From: an uncultured Ruminococcus sp.
Lineage (GTDB): Bacteria; Bacillota; Clostridia; Oscillospirales; CAG-272
Assembly: GCA_902782445.1 (NCBI GenBank)
Contig: CACZNC010000027.1
Span: forward strand, 1-43,322
Direction of reading: 5' to 3'
DNA length: 43,322 nt
This document shows positions 35,007-43,112 of the stretch, one piece after another; position 1 is the first letter of the stretch; every line of letters begins with the position of its first letter. A program made the translations under genes and the position numbers. Below the pieces are notes generated by a model that saw only the letters and a list, made by a program, of their open reading frames with translations, made no database searches and was not told where the DNA came from.

Positions 35007-35783
35007 TCAGAGTGTAGTCAGATCCCGTCCGCTGTCCCGGTCGCAGTAGAGGACGGCGTGGGGATGGCGGCGCATGATCGTGGCGGGGCAGGCCTCGGAG
35101 ATCTCCTCCGTCACGGTGCGCCGGACCGCCTCCGCCTTGGTCGCCGCGGGGACGGAGCAGAACATGGCTCCCGCCCTTGTGAGCGCGGGAACGGTGAGGG
35201 TCAGGGCGTAACGGGGGACATCCTCGATTCTCCCGAAGCACCCGTCGTGGACCTGCTGCATCCGGCAGACCTCGTCCAGCGGGACCGTTTTCACGAGGGC
35301 CGGATCGGAGAAGTCCGCCACGCCCGGGTCGTTGAACGCGATATGTCCGTTCTCGCCGATCCCGAGGACCGTGATGTCGACGGGGTACCACGCGAGAAGA
35401 TCGGAATACCGGCGGATCTCCTCCCCGGCGTCGTTCGACGGGTCGATCAGGTGGACGGCGCGGAAGGGGACCCGGTCGAAGATATGCTCTTTCAGATAAC
35501 GGGAAAACGCCTGGGGGGCGCCCGGAGCCAGTCCGACGTATTCGTCCATGTGGAAGGCGCGGACCCGGGTCCAGTCGATCCCTTCCTCGTCGGCGAGGGA
35601 GCTGAGCGTCTCGTTCTGGGACGGAGCCGCCGCGAAGATCATGGAGATCTCCTCCTTTTCGGCAAGCAGGCGGCGCATTTCGTCCCCGATATCCTTTGCC
35701 GCCGCCCGTCCCATGCTCACGCGGCTGTCGAATACCCGCACTGTCAGCAGGTCTTTTCTTATGGAAAACAGTTCGCCGTTCAT
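35007..35783 (-). CDS. nagB: glucosamine-6-phosphate deaminase
   Basis: A 258-residue isomerase/deaminase that turns glucosamine-6-phosphate into fructose-6-phosphate and ammonia. FHMDEYVGL holds the catalytic Asp, GIGENGHIAFNDPG is the phosphate/sugar loop, and ADFSDPALVKTVPL follows. The start ATG is at 35781-35783. The protein is full length for the short NagB form (240-270). It lies 0.5 kb upstream of the nagA-oxidoreductase run on the same strand, separated by repeat copy 2. A -10 box is at 35816-35821. Confidence 0.93.
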   Translation of the reverse strand: MNGELFSIRKDLLTVRVFDSRVSMGRAAAKDIGDEMRRLLAEKEEISMIFAAAPSQNETLSSLADEEGIDWTRVRAFHMDEYVGLAPGAPQAFSRYLKEHIFDRVPFRAVHLIDPSNDAGEEIRRYSDLLAWYPVDITVLGIGENGHIAFNDPGVADFSDPALVKTVPLDEVCRMQQVHDGCFGRIEDVPRYALTLTVPALTRAGAMFCSVPAATKAEAVRRTVTEEISEACPATIMRRHPHAVLYCDRDSGRDLTTL

Positions 35784-35815
35784 AGCGGTCCTCCCGGTCG
35801 GTCCTCTTTTTTCTG

Positions 35816-35821
35816 ATTATA
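35816..35821 (-). promoter_or_regulatory. -10 box for nagB
   Basis: Minus strand TATAAT, about 35 bp before the nagB ATG. The -35 region is weak (TGTTCA at 17 bp, or TTCAAA at 15 bp), which would fit a promoter that depends on an activator. Confidence 0.5.
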
Positions 35822-35863
35822 CCACATTCCCGCGGATTTGAACAGTCCGAAGGAGAAAATCGA

Positions 35864-35895
35864 CAAAAAAGGACCGGAGGTTTTTTCCGGTCCCG
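35864..35895 (-). terminator. terminator after the MATE gene
   Basis: Minus strand GGACCGGA and TCCGGTCC form a perfect 8-bp stem with a 7-nt loop, followed by TTTTTT. Confidence 0.8.
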
Positions 35896-35910
35896 GGGGA
35901 GATATGCCGT

Positions 35911-37208
35911 CTACACGAGCCTTGTCTTGCTCAAATCCGCGCGGAGGTAGTAGATCAGGGTGGTGAGGGAGCAGACAAGCCATCCGGCGGGGTAGCCCAT
36001 CGCAATCGGGATAATCTCGTTGTGGATGAAATTCGCCATAACGTACAGGTAGATCTGCCGGAAGACGACGAAGGAGAGGAGCATGATGATCATCGGAGCG
36101 CGGCTGTTCCCGGCTCCTCTCAGCGCGCCGGAGCAGACCTGGTTGACGATGCAGAGGACGTAGAACGGGGTGATCGTGCGCAGAAGCAGGGTCCCGTACC
36201 GCACGACCTCCGGTTCGCTGTTGAAGAACGCGACCGTCCAGGGGGCTCCGAGGATGACGGGGACCATGCACACGACCGTCGCTGCCGCCGCCATGCCGAG
36301 GGAGATCGACACCCCGCGTCTGGCCCGGGCGACCTGATTCTTTCCGAGGTTCTGCCCGACGAAAGTGGTGGAGGCCAGCGCGATGGACTGCATCGGCATG
36401 AAAAGCAAGGCGTCGACCTTCGCGTAGGCGGTCCAGCCGGCCATTGCGTCGGCTCCGAAATAGTTGATGTACTTCTGGACGAAGATATTCGAGAAGGAGG
36501 TGATCGCCATCTGCACCGCGGCGGGGATCCCGACTTTGACGATCCGCCCCATGATCGGCCAGACGATTTTCAGTTTCCGGGGGATCAGGCGGATAGCGGA
36601 CGGGGCGCGCAGAAGGCTGACCGTCACAAGCACGGCGGAAACGAACTGGGCGAGGATCGTGGCCAGCGCGACTCCGGCGACTCCCATTCCGAAGGCGATC
36701 ACGAACATGAGGTCGAGGACGGTGTTGAGCACGGCGGAAACCACGAGGAAGAGGAAGGGCCGCCGCGAATCGCCCACCGCCCGGAGGATCCCCGCGCCCA
36801 TGTTGTAGAGCATGAGTCCCGCGACGCCCGAGAAATAGATCGTCAGATAGGTGACGGTCTCCGGTCTGACCTCCGGCGGAGTGTCCATCATGTCGACCAT
36901 GAAGGGGGTCATGAGGATGCCGACGCCTGTGAAGACCACCGCGAGGATCAGGGTCATGGCGAGGGAGGTATGGACCGTGTCGGAGACGCCGCCGTCGTTC
37001 TTCGCGCCGTAGTACTGGGAGATCACGACGCCCGCCCCGCTCGCCAGCCCGAGGAAGAAGCCGATCAGCATATTGATGATGGGTCCCACATGTTCCCGAC
37101 GAGCAGCGGGAAGGCGAACGCGATGATATGCTTCGGGATGCTCCCCTCGGTCATGTCCACGTCGCCGCGCCGTCCGAGGGCAAAACGCCGTTTCCGGGTC
37201 TGTTCCAT
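35911..37208 (-). pseudogene. MATE-family efflux transporter, disrupted near TM1
   Basis: Two frames together encode a MATE (multidrug/Na+ antiporter) protein. The 5' frame starts at the ATG 37206-37208 and reads MEQTRKRRFALG ... GSIPKHIIAFAFPLLVGNMW, then hits TGA after about 47 codons. The 3' frame carries VGPIINMLIGFFLGLASGAG and on to the C terminus, about 392 residues with 10-11 membrane segments and the QYYGAK block. Intact relatives have about 30 more residues (QQLYNT-VDS-VVG type) between GN and the VGPIINM segment. So roughly 90 bp are missing at about 37084-37098 and the frame is shifted. It could be a real lesion or an assembly error. The long ORF reaching 37506 is not real: it runs into the tRNA. 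Confidence 0.75.
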
Positions 37209-37245
37209 GATTCAAACCTGATTTCCTCGTTGTTTCCGAGATATA

Positions 37246-37274
37246 ATGATACAGGATTCCCATGCTTTCGTCAA
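37246..37274 (-). promoter_or_regulatory. sigma-A promoter for the MATE gene
   Basis: Minus strand TTGACG (37274-37269) and TATCAT (37251-37246), 17-bp spacer, about 38 bp before the ATG. Confidence 0.65.
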
Positions 37275-37381
37275 GCGGTCCGGAGGATTTTTTCAGAATT
37301 TTCCAGTTTTTTATGATTGTCCCCTTCCCCGCTCCGCCCGCCGCCGCTCTCCGGCCCCGAAAAAAACTTTTCGAAAAGCCC

Positions 37382-37410
37382 TTGACAAAGAAACCCTTCG
37401 GTGATATAAT
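37382..37410 (+). promoter_or_regulatory. consensus promoter for tRNA-Pro
   Basis: TTGACA (37382-37387) and TATAAT (37405-37410), 17-bp spacer, perfect boxes, 38 bp before the tRNA. Confidence 0.88.
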
Positions 37411-37448
37411 ACAAGGGCTGTCGGGAACGGAATGTTCCGTGAGGCCAT

Positions 37449-37521
37449 CTGGGTGTGGCGCAGTTGGAAGCGCGCTACCTTGGGGTGGTAGAGGCCGCTG
37501 GTTCAAATCCAGTCACTCAGA
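37449..37521 (+). tRNA. tRNA-Pro(GGG)
   Basis: A 73-nt cloverleaf. The acceptor stem CTGGGTG/CACTCAG has one G-U pair and discriminator A. The D arm contains AGTTGGAAG, the anticodon stem is CTACC/GGTAG with loop TTGGGGT (anticodon GGG), and the T arm is GCTGG-TTCAAAT-CCAGT. No 3' CCA is encoded. It reads proline CCC and CCU codons. It has its own consensus promoter and a strong terminator. Confidence 0.95.
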
Positions 37522-37529
37522 TTGAAAAT

Positions 37530-37580
37530 AAGCGTGGATGGTGCGTGATTCAAAAACCGCACGAAATCCACGCTTGTTTT
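37530..37580 (+). terminator. terminator after tRNA-Pro
   Basis: AAGCGTGGAT and ATCCACGCTT form a perfect 10-bp outer stem, GTGCG/CGCAC an inner one, followed by GTTTT. Confidence 0.85.
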
Positions 37581-37584
37581 GTGT

Positions 37585-37996
37585 GAATCCCACAAAGTTT
37601 CTCGTCTACATCGTCCCCCTAGCTTCATTCTTGACCCCCAAAATTACAAAAATTGACATTGTATGTGACACGAAATATGACACGAAATCGGGCGACACAT
37701 CCCCTAACTGGAAGTGCCGGTCTTTTTTCTATTCCCGCGGCACAGGTTCTTCCACTTTTTTGAAGCTTCTCATGCCGCATATATGGTTTTCGTTGTTATT
37801 GAGAAGCATCTTGCCATAGTTGGGAAGCTGAAAGTTCCGCCTCATCTTACCCCATCCGGGATGCGGCAGATATGGCATCTGTTCGCCTCGGCGGAAAACT
37901 TGGCCGCGTGTTCAGCCATGAGTATGCCCGCTTTGCGCCGGACGAATCGGGCGGGATCGCCAGAAAAACGTCCGGCATTCCCCGGGGATGTTTTTC
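37585..37996. other. gene-poor stretch after tRNA-Pro, possible small ORF or integration scar
   Basis: No gene with recognisable similarity lies in this 0.4 kb. On the minus strand a 49-codon ORF (37878-37729) begins with ATG after GAGG at 7 nt and ends RSFKKVEEPVPRE. It overlaps in another frame a short ORF starting MAEHAAKF that ends with an ATGA overlap. Both could be remnants. The part at 37620-37700 is AT-richer and has two near-copies of TGTGACACGAAAT / TATGACACGAAAT. Position after a tRNA gene, AT shift and fragments fit a decayed integrated element, but no second tRNA-end copy or integrase is visible. Confidence 0.3.
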
Positions 37997-38025
37997 TTGA
38001 CAGGCCCCGGCTTTTCCTGTATAAT
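37997..38025 (+). promoter_or_regulatory. consensus sigma-A promoter for the metallophosphoesterase group
   Basis: TTGACA (37997-38002) and TATAAT (38020-38025), 17-bp spacer, perfect boxes; the leader to the ATG at 38133 is about 100 nt. Confidence 0.85.
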
Positions 38026-38132
38026 GAAGGAAAGACCGGCAGCATCCGGGATCCGGGTGAAGACGAAGACGGACCCGTAAACCGGGAGCGAAACAGGCAA
38101 GTCGGCGGACATGAGGCGCGGAGGAGGAAAAC

Positions 38133-39221
38133 ATGTGGAGGACCATCCTGATTCTGGCAGTTGTGCTTCTCTTCGCCGGGACAGTCTATCTGACCGCAGC
38201 CGTCGGCAGGTTCGCCCTGATCCGTCAGTTCAGTCCCGCATGGAAACGGTTTGTTCTCTCCTTCGTGATCATCGCGGCCGTCTTCCTCGCGTTCGCCGTC
38301 TTCATGTCTCCGGTCAACGCCTTCGTGGTATTCATGCACGCGCTTGTTTTCTTCCTCTTCTACGGGATCGTTTTCCGGGTGATCTCCACAGTCAGGAAGA
38401 CGGGATTCCGTGTGAACTGGCAGGGTTGGCTCGCCATCCTCTCCACCGCCGCCGTTCTCTCCGCCGCCTATTTCCTCTGCCATCACGTCTGGCAGACCGA
38501 ATACAGCCTCACGACGGCAAAGGAGATCGGTCCGCTTCGCATCGCGCTGATCGCCGATTCCCACATCGGAACGACTTTTGACGGAGACGGCTTTGCGGAG
38601 CATATCGAAAAGATCAACGGGCAGTCCCCTGATATCGTACTGATCGCCGGGGATTTCGTGGACGATTCCTCAAAGCGCGCGGACATGGAAAAAGCCTGCG
38701 CGGCGCTCGGGAACATGGATGCCCGATACGGGGTCTGGTTCGCATACGGGAATCACGACAAGGGCTACTCCCGGAGCGGACGGGATTTCAGCGTGGCGGA
38801 TCTTGCCATAACCCTTGAACAGAACGGGATCCGCATTCTCGAGGACGAGGCGGTCACAGTCGGCGGCGCGGTCATTGTCGGCAGAAAAGACGCCTCGACG
38901 TCCCGGCGGAAAGAACTGTCCGAACTTCTGGCCGGCGTCGATCCCGGGAAGTATATCATTGTGATCGACCATGAACCGTCCGATTATGAAAAGGAATCCC
39001 TGACCGCCGCGGATCTCGTGGTTTCGGGGCATACCCACGGAGCCCAGCTCTACCCCCTGAAATACATCGGCGAAGGTTTCGGCATCAACGACCGGTCCTA
39101 CGGGTATGAACGCAGGAACGGAACGGATTTCATCGTCACCTCGGGCATTTCCTGCTGGGCTATGGATTTCAAAACCGGAACGAAATCGGAGTATGTCATC
39201 ATCGATGTGGAGCCAGACTGA
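38133..39221 (+). CDS. membrane-bound metallophosphoesterase
   Basis: A 362-residue protein with four N-terminal membrane segments (about residues 3-25, 43-62, 65-90 and 98-120) and a calcineurin-like phosphoesterase domain. The metal-binding motifs are IADSHIG (about 139-145), IAGDFVDD, YGNHDKG, DHEPSD and SGHTHGAQLYP. The topology resembles YkuE/YpbG-type proteins that act at the membrane surface, for example on lipid-linked phosphates; the substrate is unknown. GAGGAGG lies just before the ATG. First gene of the plus-strand run with msrAB. Confidence 0.88.
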   Translation: MWRTILILAVVLLFAGTVYLTAAVGRFALIRQFSPAWKRFVLSFVIIAAVFLAFAVFMSPVNAFVVFMHALVFFLFYGIVFRVISTVRKTGFRVNWQGWLAILSTAAVLSAAYFLCHHVWQTEYSLTTAKEIGPLRIALIADSHIGTTFDGDGFAEHIEKINGQSPDIVLIAGDFVDDSSKRADMEKACAALGNMDARYGVWFAYGNHDKGYSRSGRDFSVADLAITLEQNGIRILEDEAVTVGGAVIVGRKDASTSRRKELSELLAGVDPGKYIIVIDHEPSDYEKESLTAADLVVSGHTHGAQLYPLKYIGEGFGINDRSYGYERRNGTDFIVTSGISCWAMDFKTGTKSEYVIIDVEPD

Positions 39222-39257
39222 CGAACCAGTATTTAAGGCAGAAAGAGCCTGCGGATT

Positions 39258-40319
39258 ATGAGACATAAATTTGGCCTGACCGGCAGAATTCTTTTCACGG
39301 CTGTTCCTCTCCTTCTGCTCGCCGGAATTGCCTGGGGACTGCGTTCCGTTCAGCAGGCCCGCGCAGAGCATAGTCTCAGCGAGGAGGAATTTCAGGACAG
39401 GGATACCATCTATCTGGCGGGCGGATGTTTCTGGGGCGTGCAGAAGTTTTTCGCCCAGTTCGACGGTGTCGTTTATACGGAAACCGGCTACGCCAACGGG
39501 CCCGGAGGGGATGCGCCGGACTATCAGGAAGTCTGTTCCGGGGCTGGTTATGCGGAAACGGTGCGGATCGTCTATGACGAGGAACGCATCCCCCTCTCCG
39601 AACTGCTCGGTTACTATTTCGCGGTGATCGACCCGCTGTCCGTCAACCGGCAGGGGAACGACACGAGCATCCAATACCGCACAGGGATTTACTACACGGA
39701 CGAAGACCATCTCCCCGTCATCCGCACGGTTTGCGAGGAAAAAGAGAAAGAACTCGGCACGCCCCTGGCCGTGGAGGTGGAGGAGCTGAGAAACTACTAC
39801 CGGGCGGAGGAGGATCACCAGAACTATCTGGACAGGAATCCGGGCGGGTACTGCCACATCCCGGCGGCGATGTTCCGCCTCAAAACACAGCGCGAGACCG
39901 AACTCCGGGAGCGGATCGGCGATCTGGCCTATGAGGTGACGCAGAACGCCGCAACGGAGCGGGCCTTCACCGGGGAATACGACAATTTCTTCGAGCGCGG
40001 GATCTACGTGGACGTGGTCTCGGGCGAGCCGCTCTTCTCTTCCCTCGACAAATACGACTCCGGGTGCGGATGGCCCGCGTTTACAAAGCCGATCTCGGTG
40101 GATGCCGTGACCGAAAAGAAAGATACCTCCCACGGCATGAACCGCACGGAGGTCAGAAGCGGTTCCTCCCATCTGGGTCACGTCTTCCCGGACGGTCCGA
40201 GAGAGACGGGAGGGCTGCGCTACTGCATCAATTCCGCCGCACTTCGGTTTGTCCCGTATGAGAAGATGGAAGAGGAAGGTTACGGGGACTATATGTCCCT
40301 GTTCGACGAAAAACCGTAA
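39258..40319 (+). CDS. msrAB: membrane-anchored peptide methionine sulfoxide reductase MsrA/MsrB fusion
   Basis: A 353-residue fusion that reduces both epimers of methionine sulfoxide. A signal anchor at about 10-28 ([18 protein letters not shown]) places it outside the membrane. Msr[15 protein letters not shown] with catalytic Cys57, then the [18 protein letters not shown] block. MsrB begins at about 225: [15 protein letters not shown] lacks the zinc CxxC, GCGWPAF adds a Cys near 270, and [15 protein letters not shown] ... [11 protein letters not shown] has the catalytic Cys near 323. The lack of zinc cysteines with GCGWP is typical of fused MsrAB such as Neisseria PilB. It follows the phosphoesterase by 36 nt. 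Confidence 0.95.
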   Translation: MRHKFGLTGRILFTAVPLLLLAGIAWGLRSVQQARAEHSLSEEEFQDRDTIYLAGGCFWGVQKFFAQFDGVVYTETGYANGPGGDAPDYQEVCSGAGYAETVRIVYDEERIPLSELLGYYFAVIDPLSVNRQGNDTSIQYRTGIYYTDEDHLPVIRTVCEEKEKELGTPLAVEVEELRNYYRAEEDHQNYLDRNPGGYCHIPAAMFRLKTQRETELRERIGDLAYEVTQNAATERAFTGEYDNFFERGIYVDVVSGEPLFSSLDKYDSGCGWPAFTKPISVDAVTEKKDTSHGMNRTEVRSGSSHLGHVFPDGPRETGGLRYCINSAALRFVPYEKMEEEGYGDYMSLFDEKP

Positions 40320-40345
40320 GGCAGACAGACGGGGGAATGAATCTC

Positions 40346-41548
40346 ATGCAGTACAGAAAAGATAAACAGGGCAACGATCTTTCCGCCCTCGGCTTCGGGT
40401 GCATGCGGTTTCCCCGGAAGGACGGGAAGATCGATCTCGAAGAGACGGAGCGGGAGATCCTCGAAGCGGTCGATCTCGGGATCAACTATTTCGACACGGC
40501 CTATATCTACGGAGGAAGCGAGGAAGCCCTCGGGGAGATCGTCGAACGGAACGCCCTCCGGGACCGGATCCGCATCGCCACGAAGCTGCCGCAGTACCTT
40601 GTGACAAAGAACGCCTCTCTGGACAAATACTTCTCCGAACAGCTGAAGCGTCTCCGCACGGACCGCGTGGACTACTACCTGATGCACCACCTGACGGATC
40701 CTGCCATGTGGGAAAAGCTGAAATCCGTCGGCGCGCTGGAATGGCTGGCGGAGAAGAAGCGGTCCGGGGAGATCGGGGCGGTCGGTTTCTCCTATCACGG
40801 AGACACGGACGGCTTTCTGAAGATCCTCGGCGATTACGACTGGGACCTGTGCCAGATCCAGTACAACTATTTCGACGAACACGCTCAGGCAGGCGTCGAA
40901 GGACTGCGGGAAGCCGGTAAAAAAGGGATCCCCGCGGTGATCATGGAACCGCTCCGGGGCGGCAAGCTCGTGAACATGCTGCCGGAGGAGGCCGTCCGGG
41001 TGATGGAGAAGAGCGGACGCGGATGGACCCCCGCCGAGTGGAGCTTCCGCTGGCTGTACGATCAGCCGGAGGTGACCGTAGTGCTCTCCGGAATGAACTC
41101 CGCCGAAATGCTCCGGGAGAACTGCCGGACTGCCTCGGATGCGGGAGTCGGACTGTTCACGGAGGGGGATTTCGCCGTGATCCGGGAAGTCACAAAACGG
41201 ATCCGGGAGCGGGAAAAGGTGGGATGCACCGGATGCCGGTACTGCATGCCCTGTCCGAAGGGCGTGGATATCCCCGGTTACTTCCGCTGCTACAACGCCA
41301 TGGCCATAGAGGATGCCGCGACCGCGCGAAAGGAGTTCATCCAGACGGTGGGTCTGACGAAGGAACCCGCCTTTGCCTCCCAGTGCGTCGGCTGCGGGAA
41401 ATGCGAAAAGCACTGTCCCCAGAACATCCCGATCCGGGAAAAGCTGAAAGAAGCGGACCGCGCTCTCCGTCCGTTCCCCTACAACGCCCTGATCGCCCTC
41501 GGGAGAAAAAAGCTGTTTCGGCAGGCAAAGACCGGGAAAGCGAAATAA
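40346..41548 (+). CDS. aldo/keto reductase with C-terminal 2x[4Fe-4S] ferredoxin domain
   Basis: A 400-residue protein. The TIM-barrel part opens MQYRKDKQGNDLSALGFGCMRFPR and has FDTAYIYGGSEEALGEIV (Asp and Tyr of the AKR tetrad), ATKLPQ (Lys) and MHHLTD (His). The C-terminal domain has two cysteine clusters, CTGCRYCMPCPKG (about 294-306) and CVGCGKCEKHCPQ (about 348-360), enough for two [4Fe-4S] centres. This architecture is widespread in anaerobic Firmicutes; the reaction is not known. I use the ATG at 40346, 10 nt after GGGGG; an ATG three codons earlier is too close to it. It is 26 nt after msrAB. Confidence 0.92.
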   Translation: MQYRKDKQGNDLSALGFGCMRFPRKDGKIDLEETEREILEAVDLGINYFDTAYIYGGSEEALGEIVERNALRDRIRIATKLPQYLVTKNASLDKYFSEQLKRLRTDRVDYYLMHHLTDPAMWEKLKSVGALEWLAEKKRSGEIGAVGFSYHGDTDGFLKILGDYDWDLCQIQYNYFDEHAQAGVEGLREAGKKGIPAVIMEPLRGGKLVNMLPEEAVRVMEKSGRGWTPAEWSFRWLYDQPEVTVVLSGMNSAEMLRENCRTASDAGVGLFTEGDFAVIREVTKRIREREKVGCTGCRYCMPCPKGVDIPGYFRCYNAMAIEDAATARKEFIQTVGLTKEPAFASQCVGCGKCEKHCPQNIPIREKLKEADRALRPFPYNALIALGRKKLFRQAKTGKAK

Positions 41549-41692
41549 CCGGTTTATCCCTTCGGGGATGCGGCGGAGGATGCCTGCCCCGTTCTCGTGA
41601 CGGCCGGTACAGTCGTGAAAACGACACCGAAAACATGGTATGAAGATCAGCTTTCCCAACCAATCGCTTATTCAGACATAAAGGAGAAGATC

Positions 41693-42709
41693 ATGAGCTA
41701 CCAGCAGTACGTACCCTACACCCCGGACGAAGGCCGCTACGATGGACGCATGCCCTATCGCCGGTGCGGCAGGAGCGGTCTCAAGCTCCCCGCCATCTCC
41801 CTCGGCCTCTGGCACAACTTCGGCGACATCACCCCCTTCGGCGTCCAGCAGGGGATTCTGCGCGCGGCGTTCGACTGCGGGATCACACACTTCGATCTTG
41901 CGAACAACTACGGCCCGCCCTACGGCGAAGCGGAGCGGAACTTCGGCGAGCACATGAAGCGCGACTGGAAGCCCTTCCGCGACGAGCTGGTGATCTCCAC
42001 CAAGGCGGGCTATGACATGTGGAAGGGTCCCTACGGCAACGACGGATCACGGAAGTACCTCATCGCGTCCATCGACCAGTCCCTGAAGCGCATGAACGTC
42101 GACTATGTGGACATTTTCTACCACCACCGCCCGGACGACGGCACCCCCATCGAGGAGACCATGGGGGCGCTCTATGACATCGTGAAGAGCGGAAAAGCGC
42201 TTTACGCCGGGATCTCGAACTACAATCCGGAGCAGACGAAGCGAGCGGTCGCCTGCATGAAGGAGATGGGAATGCACATGCTGATCCATCAGCCGAACTA
42301 CTCCATGTTCAACCGCTCCATCGAGCGCGGACTGACCGACGTGTGCCGGGAAGAGGGCGTCGGGATCATGGCATTCGGGCCTCTCGCGGGCGGAAAGCTC
42401 ACGGGACGCTACCTGAACGGAATCCCCGCTGATTCGAGAGCCGGTCACGACCCGCGCTTTCTCCGCCCTTCCGACATCAACGAGCAGCTCCTTTCCACCG
42501 TGCGGAAGCTGAATGAGATCGCCGAGACCCGCGGACAGTCCCTCGCGCAGCTGGCCCTGGTCTGGGCGCTGAGACTTCCCGAGGTTACGTCGGTCCTCAT
42601 CGGCGCGTCCCGGGCGGAGCAGGTCCGGGAGAACGCGAAGGCCCTCGGAAACATGACGCTCACCGAAGAAGAGCTCGCCGCCATCGACGCGGTGCTGGCA
42701 GATCGGTGA
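41693..42709 (+). CDS. aldo/keto reductase, YghZ-like (glyceraldehyde-3-phosphate reductase type)
   Basis: A 338-residue AKR without an iron-sulfur tail. MSYQQYVPYTPDEGRYDGRMPYRRCGRSGLKLPAISLGLWHNFG is the YghZ/KvBeta-like start. HFDLANNYGPPYGEAERNFG holds the Asp and Tyr, ISTKAGYDMWKGPYG the Lys, and YHHRPD the His. The C-terminal AQLALVWALRLPEVTSVLIGASRAEQ block binds NADPH. E. coli YghZ reduces L-glyceraldehyde 3-phosphate and methylglyoxal, so detoxification of carbonyls is a fair guess. AAGGAG lies 6 nt before the ATG. It is 144 nt after the previous gene; no promoter was clear in between. Confidence 0.92.
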   Translation: MSYQQYVPYTPDEGRYDGRMPYRRCGRSGLKLPAISLGLWHNFGDITPFGVQQGILRAAFDCGITHFDLANNYGPPYGEAERNFGEHMKRDWKPFRDELVISTKAGYDMWKGPYGNDGSRKYLIASIDQSLKRMNVDYVDIFYHHRPDDGTPIEETMGALYDIVKSGKALYAGISNYNPEQTKRAVACMKEMGMHMLIHQPNYSMFNRSIERGLTDVCREEGVGIMAFGPLAGGKLTGRYLNGIPADSRAGHDPRFLRPSDINEQLLSTVRKLNEIAETRGQSLAQLALVWALRLPEVTSVLIGASRAEQVRENAKALGNMTLTEEELAAIDAVLADR

Positions 42710-42759
42710 CGGACTTCGACAGATCAACGCGAGATTTCCAACTTCAAAGGAGCCAGCTC

Positions 42760-43032
42760 ATGAAACGCAAAAAGTTTCTTGCCGTCCTTCTCACCTGTAT
42801 CCTGCTTTTCATCCTGTCCGTTCCGGTGTGGGCGGATGCTGTCAGCCTGCCGCTTGACAATCCGAATGACCCTTCCGTCGAAGAGACGAAGCCCGAGGTT
42901 CCCGCGGCTTCCGGCGGCACATCCGAAGCACGTGACCTCTCCGCGCCCATCATCATCATCTCCGCCTCCGTTCTCGTGATTGCCGGCGCGCTTCTCGTTC
43001 ACACCCTCGTCGGCGGGAAGAAAACCAAATGA
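42760..43032 (+). CDS. small secreted/membrane protein of unknown function
   Basis: A 90-residue protein. The signal peptide MKRKKFLAVLLTCILLFILSVPVWA is followed by a short Pro/Ser/Glu-rich extracellular part (about 26-60), one C-terminal transmembrane segment (APIIIISASVLVIAGALLVHTLV) and a basic tail GGKKTK. That layout fits a small surface or single-pass protein anchored at its C terminus, reminiscent of short LPXTG-less anchored peptides, but there is no sorting motif. AAGGAG lies 7-8 nt before the ATG. It follows the aldo/keto reductase by 50 nt. I do not recognise the family. Confidence 0.75.
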   Translation: MKRKKFLAVLLTCILLFILSVPVWADAVSLPLDNPNDPSVEETKPEVPAASGGTSEARDLSAPIIIISASVLVIAGALLVHTLVGGKKTK

Positions 43033-43112
43033 TGCGGCACCCGATCCCCTTTCTCCGCAGCGACGGATACCGTTTATGGAGTCATAACCTCAATTTTCAT
43101 ACTAAATCCCTT

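Noticed and set aside
37209..37506. N-terminal extension of the MATE ORF up to 37506
   Set aside because: It runs antisense through the MATE promoter, the tRNA promoter and the tRNA gene, and lacks MATE similarity.
37714..38151. 145-codon plus-strand ORF between the tRNA and the phosphoesterase gene
   Set aside because: It runs through the consensus promoter at 37997-38025, has no Shine-Dalgarno and reads as low-information sequence.
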